Below, in pieces: positions 62,401 to 64,000 of a stretch of DNA of 64,000 bases (position 1 is its first letter; each line of letters starts with the position of its first letter). The position numbers were made by a program, and so were the translations under genes. The DNA comes from Hydractinia symbiolongicarpus (Eukaryota; Cnidaria; Hydrozoa; Anthoathecata; Hydractiniidae): contig NC_079879.1 of the NCBI RefSeq assembly GCF_029227915.1, positions 6,942,001 to 7,006,000 on the forward strand. The letters run 5' to 3'. The notes beneath the pieces are model-generated. The model had not been told where the DNA came from and searched no databases. It saw nothing but the letters and a program-made list of their open reading frames with translations.

Positions 62401-62732
62401 GGATACAATTGAAGATTACTCGGTCACGCAAACAACACTAGATCAGGTAAATCATAAATCGGGTAATTTGTCTCTTGTCCAGCTTCGCGAAATACTTAGA
62501 ATATTGCGTGACAGTAGGCTCATGTTTAAAAATTTAAAATCCTGTTTTTCATGAAAAACATGGCCCAAGTCTATGTTGTATATCATTTCTATACCGTTTT
62601 GTTTTAAAGATATTTGTCAATTTTGCTCGCGAACAAATCGAAGCTGTCCAAATTGATGACAATGATGGTAGTGATCCTGTGGACACATCAATAGCATTAG
62701 CTGACATGCCACCCAATCAAGTGGTAGTTTAA
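22872..62732 (+). CDS. ABCA: ABCA1-like full lipid transporter with a trefoil insertion, 47 exons
   Basis: Forty-seven phase-consistent exons give 2,292 residues, close to ABCA1 (2,261) and ABCA4. Order: N-terminal helix and TM1, large first extracellular domain (ECD1), TMD1, NBD1, regulatory linker, TM7, ECD2, TMD2, NBD2, tail. NBD1 has GHNGAGKST (about 1067-1075), [10 protein letters not shown] and [14 protein letters not shown]2 has GVNGAGKTS (about 1985-1993), [10 protein letters not shown] and [10 protein letters not shown]. The C-terminal [13 protein letters not shown] plus IFVNFA matches the ABCA1-type end. By family knowledge it should move phospholipids or sterols across or out of the plasma membrane. 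Oddities: a Thr-rich linker and P-type trefoil domain in ECD1, and three antisense GPCR genes in intron 16. I cannot say which vertebrate ABCA is closest. Confidence 0.93.
23888..29313 (+). CDS. ABCA: ABCA exons 3-9: N-terminal half of ECD1
   Basis: Exons 23888-24023, 25862-25998, 26410-26522, 27029-27121, 28007-28078, 28826-28939 and 29245-29313 (residues about 57-301). Early residues [19 protein letters not shown] match the ABCA xLPSAGxxPWxQxxxCN motif. The rest is fast-evolving, with Cys and N-glycosylation sites. Joining is supported mainly by splice sites and phase, so single small exons here (72 and 69 bases) are less certain. Confidence 0.75.
24127..25695. mobile_element. Non-autonomous element with about 110-bp inverted ends
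   Basis: The left end (about 24127-24235) and right end (about 25584-25695) are diverged inverted copies. Both outer ends read gaatttctcatg inward to outward, and both inner parts contain gaagaaggtgaaagtg. There is no coding capacity; the 60-codon minus frame at 24115-24297 is part of the left arm. Confidence 0.65.
24557..25266. mobile_element. piggyBac-like MITE flanked by TTAA
   Basis: Ends ccctattcggtccgggg (24557-24573) and its exact reverse complement (25250-25266) are flanked by TTAA at 24553-24556 and 25267-25270. TTAA duplication and CCC-starting ends are the piggyBac hallmark. A run of 12-14 G followed by a C run forms a hairpin just inside the left end. A related left end (TTAACCCTATTTGGTATGGG) is at about 46159. 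Confidence 0.75.
27161..27437. repeat. Inverted repeat, 74-bp arms, in ABCA intron 6
   Basis: Arms 27161-27234 and 27364-27437 are diverged inverted copies containing gtgtagaggttgaaacg and ttctttgtcaataa. The sequence just outside (27515-27560) has cctgatgaagacttgcaaga followed by gctgaaat, the style of a degenerate hammerhead or Penelope terminus. No coding sequence. Confidence 0.65.
29451..29742 (+). CDS. ABCA: ABCA exon 10: ECD1 segment plus threonine-rich linker
   Basis: The first 40 codons are ordinary ECD1 sequence ending REFICGKN. From about 29574 to the donor at 29742 some 53 residues follow, of which about 23 are Thr ([28 protein letters not shown]), a mucin-like O-glycosylation stretch not found in standard ABCA proteins. 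The donor GGTG/GTGCGT leaves phase 1, matching the trefoil exon. Confidence 0.85.
30331..30477 (+). CDS. ABCA: ABCA exon 11: P-type (trefoil) domain on a symmetrical exon
   Basis: This 147-base exon (residues about 399-447) encodes [20 protein letters not shown] followed by [11 protein letters not shown] and KAKYCFC. Cysteine spacing is C-x10-C-x9-C-x4-CC-x10-C, exactly the six-Cys P-type trefoil pattern, with the conserved R-x-D-C-G-W and GCCFD. Both introns are phase 1, so the module can be inserted or removed without shifting the frame. Trefoil domains in secreted proteins bind mucin glycans; here the role is unknown. Confidence 0.88.
30707..43526 (+). CDS. ABCA: ABCA exons 12-17: C-terminal half of ECD1
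   Basis: Exons 30707-30888, 31165-31266, 32253-32330, 33693-33915, 34656-34764 and 43338-43526 (residues about 448-742). [19 protein letters not shown] matches the ABCA1-type [16 protein letters not shown]. Later come [10 protein letters not shown] and [15 protein letters not shown] (the xVxFxxxxxxLPKKVxYxIRMN block) and [17 protein letters not shown], which precedes TM2. Exons 16 and 17 are separated by the 8,573-bp intron that holds the GPCR genes; AG/A joins them in phase 2 to give RYWRPGPG. Confidence 0.88.
32440..33410 (+). repeat. Degenerate dispersed element in ABCA intron 14
   Basis: Starts near tagcccatggaaaatccac (about 32453) and ends near ccgtggattttcctacg (about 33371), an inverted pair of the cgtggaaaaatccacgg core. 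The internal stretch 32640-32745 (cctgggtcaacccacc, attgatgatatcaacaaaac) resembles 60270-60370, so both are copies of one family. Confidence 0.5.
34024..34200. repeat. Remnant of fused Penelope-like termini
   Basis: tttatcatttcttaaactgg with gatgattaagtaggtgat, and about 100 bases later tgttcaagaaatataataaa with aatatgaatgttgaacagag, are diverged copies of the two inverted arms at 16294-16379 and 22435-22560. Here they are almost back to back without a coding body. Confidence 0.55.
34951..35216 (+). repeat. Two-copy 132-bp tandem duplication
   Basis: Units start at 34951 and 35083 with tgtttttagaaactatttta and differ at only a few positions (for example ctggtg versus cttgtg, aataactg versus aatagctg). 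A recent tandem duplication in intron sequence. Confidence 0.9.
35390..35497 (+). repeat. Dispersed repeat copy in intron 16
   Basis: Begins cgtggaaaattttacgggtt and ends gacgtatacgggtattataa, the same ends as the copy at 4145-4257. Confidence 0.7.
36090..37062 (-). pseudogene. Class A GPCR with a homopolymer frameshift (GPCR 1)
   Basis: The main minus frame (36911-36090, 273 codons) carries TM2 to TM7: [30 protein letters not shown] (ERF in place of DRY), CYVP in TM6 (for CWxP) and [11 protein letters not shown] in TM7 (DPxxY). TM1 ([19 protein letters not shown]) lies in another frame, ending near 36880. The two overlap at a run of ten A (36878-36887, plus strand), so a one-base length change there would rejoin them. 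Either a young pseudogene or a sequencing error. Intronless and antisense inside ABCA intron 16, about 40% similar by eye to GPCR 2. Confidence 0.75.
38199..39095 (-). CDS. Intronless class A GPCR (GPCR 2)
   Basis: 298 residues with seven hydrophobic helices and a short N-terminus ([13 protein letters not shown], one N-glycosylation site). Motifs: LLLCDSI in TM2, [13 protein letters not shown] after TM3 (ERY for DRY), [12 protein letters not shown] in TM6 and [15 protein letters not shown] in TM7 (DPxxY). The usual Cys at the top of TM3 and the Cys in ECL2 are both missing, and ECL2 is very short. The tail ends CCCCK, a plausible palmitoylation site. Ligand unknown; DPxxY and no TM3-ECL2 disulfide recall the melanocortin/lipid (MECA) group. 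Confidence 0.88.
   Translation of the reverse strand: MAPVDDLAANETQYIINISLALVGLGLSLFILAIIYTKKIYRTNTGKLLSSLLLCDSITAMFMIILSSLIINQLHHKINFMNWYRHLVVFLWLTTTSVILSAFTLILISLERYIAVKYPYVYSTYVRSSHIEIAISCSWLLVFVYGASGMTLGLLGKEDGFEMSSYGWIIIVITSYIFLITCNTALFFIARSQLNSIASVALTTNNKYLKKHKTMLKEIKAAKVCFGVVLAFTITYTPKFVDAIIQLVTDKNYPNKWHAMIIGYGIVLNTILDPIIYALINKNLKRSITQIIPCCCCK
40964..41902 (-). CDS. Intronless class A GPCR (GPCR 3)
   Basis: 312 residues, seven helices. Motifs: [15 protein letters not shown] in TM2, [18 protein letters not shown] after TM3 (DRL), [14 protein letters not shown] in TM6 (FYSP for CWxP), [17 protein letters not shown] in TM7. One Cys (ATCIELP) lies near the top of TM3, but ECL2 ([14 protein letters not shown]) has no partner. 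More diverged than GPCR 1 and 2, but TM7 and helix 8 clearly belong to the same family. The stop is followed by AT-rich sequence; no polyadenylation hexamer was placed with confidence. Confidence 0.85.
   Translation of the reverse strand: MVMLNDPVSKFSHYMMAILAVASVIMTVIVIYYIMKSSNLREQNSSRFLLSLMFCDISTASGMIMYSTIRLLYEHNVIGDTKYATCIELPLWLITSSMIHSAINTIFISGDRLVAIMWPYFYLNKVQDNHVFLIIGLDWTINILYLIMGFTLWMVDYADRVMVLFYSIASVIPSTIIILMIVNTIIFITAWKQLKSIAVVITPITVKSAQAWQESHQIRAAKICYGVVITLIIFYSPTMLQIILKLIHGVETSNRLIDIFVDYGLVLNTIVDPIIYVFINKKLRQQISRNILGRSSTSNDRETSFNVQISKM
42642..42715 (+). repeat. Short tandem duplication (unit about 29 bp)
   Basis: ttttgttcatttttagaaaa occurs twice in a row, about 29 bases apart. Simple local duplication in intron 16. 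Confidence 0.7.
43943..46078 (+). CDS. ABCA: ABCA exons 18-20: first transmembrane domain
   Basis: Exons 43943-44066, 45079-45399 and 45874-46078 (residues about 742-958). [20 protein letters not shown] is TM2 followed by the coupling sequence [12 protein letters not shown], conserved as EKExRLKExM in ABCA proteins. Exon 19 holds TM3 to TM5; exon 20 holds TM6 and ends HVLPG, continuing as [11 protein letters not shown], also a standard ABCA junction. Confidence 0.92.
46079..47203 (+). other. ABCA intron 20 with a TTAA-type element
   Basis: From about 46158 (ttaaccctatttggtatggg) to about 47090 lies an element whose subterminal parts are inverted: gggggggggcataaagtgcc near 46202-46220 against ggcacgttatgccccccccc near 47053-47073. 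It resembles the MITE at 24557-25266, but no right-hand TTAA end is visible. No exon in this intron. Confidence 0.55.
47204..50901 (+). CDS. ABCA: ABCA exons 21-26: first nucleotide-binding domain
   Basis: Exons 47204-47337, 48241-48351, 48765-49087, 49263-49459, 50237-50619 and 50856-50901 (residues about 959-1356). [15 protein letters not shown] is followed by Walker [11 protein letters not shown]-loop [11 protein letters not shown], signature [13 protein letters not shown], Walker [13 protein letters not shown] and H-loop [15 protein letters not shown], all intact. [12 protein letters not shown] closes the domain. ATPase competence is expected. Confidence 0.95.
47690..47960 (+). repeat. 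Dispersed repeat rich in gcgaaatt words
   Basis: Shares phrases such as caacaa-aagccttaaaatgg, aaaatatctt and gaaaattaatctttgtga with 58040-58262. A looser relative lies at 5495-5780. A degenerate interspersed family in introns of both host genes. Confidence 0.5.
49460..50236 (+). other. ABCA intron 24, nothing recognised
   Basis: 777 bases of AT-rich sequence with no supportable exon or element. Confidence 0.5.
51322..52445 (+). CDS. ABCA: ABCA exons 27-28: regulatory linker and TM7
   Basis: Exons 51322-51438 and 52131-52445 (residues about 1357-1500). Exon 27 is Ser/Thr/Arg-rich ([20 protein letters not shown]), typical of a phosphorylatable linker. Exon 28 has [20 protein letters not shown], the second-half equivalent of the N-terminal helix, then TM7 ([12 protein letters not shown]) and the first part of ECD2. 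Confidence 0.88.
52634..54750 (+). CDS. ABCA: ABCA exons 29-32: second extracellular domain
   Basis: Exons 52634-52892, 54036-54138, 54395-54503 and 54690-54750 (residues about 1501-1678). [15 protein letters not shown] plus GPPPP and [18 protein letters not shown] match the ABCA CSCSxGxxxCPxxxxGxPPP ... LTGRNxSDYLVKT segment. RFGGATFG and [20 protein letters not shown] are likewise conserved. Cysteines usual for ECD2 disulfides are present. Confidence 0.9.
52893..54035 (+). other. ABCA intron 29, nothing recognised
   Basis: 1,143 bases, AT-rich. Frames such as 53075-53332 are unrelated to ABCA and break phase, so I treat them as chance. Confidence 0.5.
55327..57822 (+). CDS. ABCA: ABCA exons 33-37: second transmembrane domain
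   Basis: Exons 55327-55504, 56208-56323, 56896-57046, 57333-57456 and 57693-57822 (residues about 1678-1911). Motifs: [76 protein letters not shown] and a last helix ending QYRFFVKPW. All are hallmark ABCA TM8 to TM12 sequences. Confidence 0.93.
55505..56207 (+). other. ABCA intron 33, nothing recognised
   Basis: 703 bases; overlapping frames on both strands (55635-55973 minus, 55677-55883 plus) look like composition effects. The words tgcgaaaaatgaattttgta hint at the gcgaaatt repeat family. Confidence 0.4.
56466..56553 (-). repeat. Dispersed repeat copy, reverse orientation
   Basis: acgggcgaccccgtagattt followed by ttcgacgg, with tgtctgtctataagg about 50 bases earlier, is the reverse complement of the family seen at 3549-3780. 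It lies in ABCA intron 34. Confidence 0.7.
57466..57519 (+). repeat. (GTT)n microsatellite
   Basis: An interrupted run of ttg/gttg triplets immediately 3' of the exon 36 donor. Confidence 0.9.
58040..58262 (+). repeat. Dispersed repeat rich in gcgaaatt words
   Basis: Second clear copy of the family at 47690-47960 (aaccttaaaatagttgattc, cgcgaaatatcttgacatga). Lies in ABCA intron 37. Confidence 0.5.
58335..62732 (+). CDS. ABCA: ABCA exons 38-47: second nucleotide-binding domain and tail
   Basis: Exons 58335-58464, 58605-58679, 58798-58904, 59168-59309, 59714-59848, 60829-60932, 61366-61458, 61628-61727, 62309-62446 and 62610-62732 (residues about 1911-2292). Walker [12 protein letters not shown]-loop [17 protein letters not shown], signature [15 protein letters not shown], Walker [14 protein letters not shown] and H-loop VVLTSHSMEECE are intact. 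The end has [21 protein letters not shown] and an acidic tail ending NQVVV with TAA at 62730-62732. The hydrophobic last residues could be a class II PDZ ligand (inference). Confidence 0.94.
59849..60828 (+). other. ABCA intron 42 with a dispersed element
   Basis: Holds an element from about 60010 (ctataataataggctactac, gtctgtctgtgac) to about 60560 (ctataataatagccgttttc, tgtctgttggct), whose middle (60270-60370) matches the copy in intron 14. No coding sequence. Confidence 0.5.
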
Positions 62733-64000
62733 CCCTCCCGAGCATCTTATGCACCCAGGCACCACAGAATTAACACAAAGCATGTAATATAATTCTCGTA
62801 TCGTTGACTAAGGGTTTTCTTATGTTTTATCACATGTTTTTTAAAGGCTTTTGTTTTTAAACTCAGTCTCAATACACTTACCTAGACTCGAAATCTGTCT
62901 AAAATCTTAATTCTCCTTGATTTTAACCCAATTTGAGTGGAGGGCCTAAAAAAAATCCACTTTTATTCAAATAATTTCCAAAGCATACTGTTTCAAGGGT
63001 ATAAAGTTTGAGTATTCCTTAATTTTAGCTAGCTTCAAGACAGTCAAAAAAATTAGCTTGAAGTATCTTTATTAGGAATTGCAAAGTCATGTTTTCCCTT
63101 TTTAATGCGTTTATCAGTGAGTGTTTATCAGTGAGTGTTTTTCTTGTTGCGAAATTGGGTTTTTTCCGATGTTTTAGCCTTTTCATGTTTTGAAATATAT
63201 GATGATGACGATGATGCTATCTCTTTTATCTCAATCGTCCTTTAAACATTTGTACTAAGTTTTGTGGTCATACGATGTCCCCTCCATCATCTCAGTTTTA
63301 GCCTGAATAGGGCTAAACCTTCACATATGCCGATTAGGGTTGCGCTTATAAGAAATATTTGTCTTATTGTTGTGGCCGGTTCCACTAATATAAAACTGTA
63401 TATTATGTTGAGGGAATTCTAAGAACTTTTTCTCTAAATTAAAAGGTAAAAGACTCAAAATCATAAACGATAAACCGTATGAAATAAAAGATAAATTATA
63501 TAAATTCCAGTTCTCTCAACCAAGAGATTGATTGACAATTTTAGAATTTTAAGTAACTTCGCAAAGACTTTTTCGCTCCATTTTTTGTTTATTTTCAAAG
63601 GCCGTTTTGTGTGGCACTATTTGTTAATTTATAGCATAGGACGTTTTTAATTTAATATTTTCTATTTTATATATTTTGTTTCTTATTATTTGTTTGCGAT
63701 TTGTTGTTGTAATTTGGGTGCTTTCTAAACGTTTTTAGTTATTTTTTGGGTGCTTCAAAATTTTAGAAGAATTTTGGGGCTTAAACGTTATTAAAAGACA
63801 AAAATGAAATGTCAATGTCGATGCAAAATTTTTGCAGAACTTAATTTTCGCTATTTTTTCGAAAAATTAAGTTCTCCAATATTTGACGTTACAGAGCAAA
63901 TAATTAAAATCAGTTTTGCAAAAGTATGCAAAAGTTGATTAATTTTAAAAATAAGTTTTGCGATTTTTTTTTAAAACTATTGAATGTCAAACACGTGAAA
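62733..64000 (+). other. 3' flank of the ABCA gene
   Basis: AT-rich non-coding sequence. An AATAAA at 63483-63488, about 750 bases past the stop, may be the polyadenylation signal. A 16-bp duplication (gtttatcagtgagtgt twice) lies at about 63108-63139, and a short inverted repeat (aacttaattttcg / cgaaaaattaagtt) at 63838-63873. No further gene seen. Confidence 0.45.

Noticed and set aside
1-64000. CRISPR array or bacterial operon
   Set aside because: The sequence is clearly eukaryotic with spliced genes; the 53-bp tandem units have no unique spacers.

Overview
This is a eukaryotic, intron-rich, AT-rich window with GT-AG introns, large modular extracellular proteins and many degenerate mobile elements. 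The gene content (a REJ/GPS receptor with CGxC-type cysteine repeats, class A GPCRs, an ABCA1-like transporter, a Penelope-like element) fits an early-branching metazoan. My best guess is a cnidarian, possibly a hydrozoan; this is inference from gene style, not a match to a known genome.

Layout. (1) Positions 1-12040, plus strand: the 3' twelve exons (2,078 codons visible, 5' end outside) of a giant single-pass membrane protein. It carries cadherin-like repeats, CGxC cysteine repeats, IPT/TIG domains, PKD/REJ repeats, a GAIN/GPS region, a SEA-like domain and a C-terminal transmembrane helix. (2) 12041-22871: a 10.8 kb intergenic stretch filled with mobile-element debris: a perfect 40-bp palindrome, a tRNA-like SINE head, a LINE reverse-transcriptase fragment, and a decayed minus-strand Penelope-like retroelement with inverted termini bearing hammerhead-like cores. 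A 3.9 kb two-gene DNA transposon (18058-21970) is inserted in that retroelement. (3) 22872-62732, plus strand: a complete 47-exon ABCA1-like full transporter (2,292 aa as spliced here; the summed exons keep one open frame). (4) Nested on the minus strand inside its 8.6 kb intron 16 are three intronless class A GPCR genes. (5) 62733-64000: 3' flank.

Most interesting points. The ABCA transporter has a threonine-rich linker and a complete six-cysteine P-type (trefoil) domain in its first extracellular domain, and the trefoil sits on its own symmetrical phase 1-1 exon. The DNA transposon encodes, beside a DDE-type transposase that breaks off before its last catalytic region, a second protein with a chromo-barrel/Tudor-like N-terminus, a coiled coil and a BEN-like C-terminus. 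The GPCR cluster lies antisense in a host intron, lacks the usual TM3-ECL2 disulfide cysteines and uses DPxxY in TM7. One of the three is broken by a homopolymer frameshift.

How genes relate: no operon logic applies. The host genes are independent transcription units on the plus strand; the nested GPCRs run against the transporter and may be affected by its transcription. Exon boundaries were placed by eye from splice sites, phase and protein continuity, without transcript evidence.
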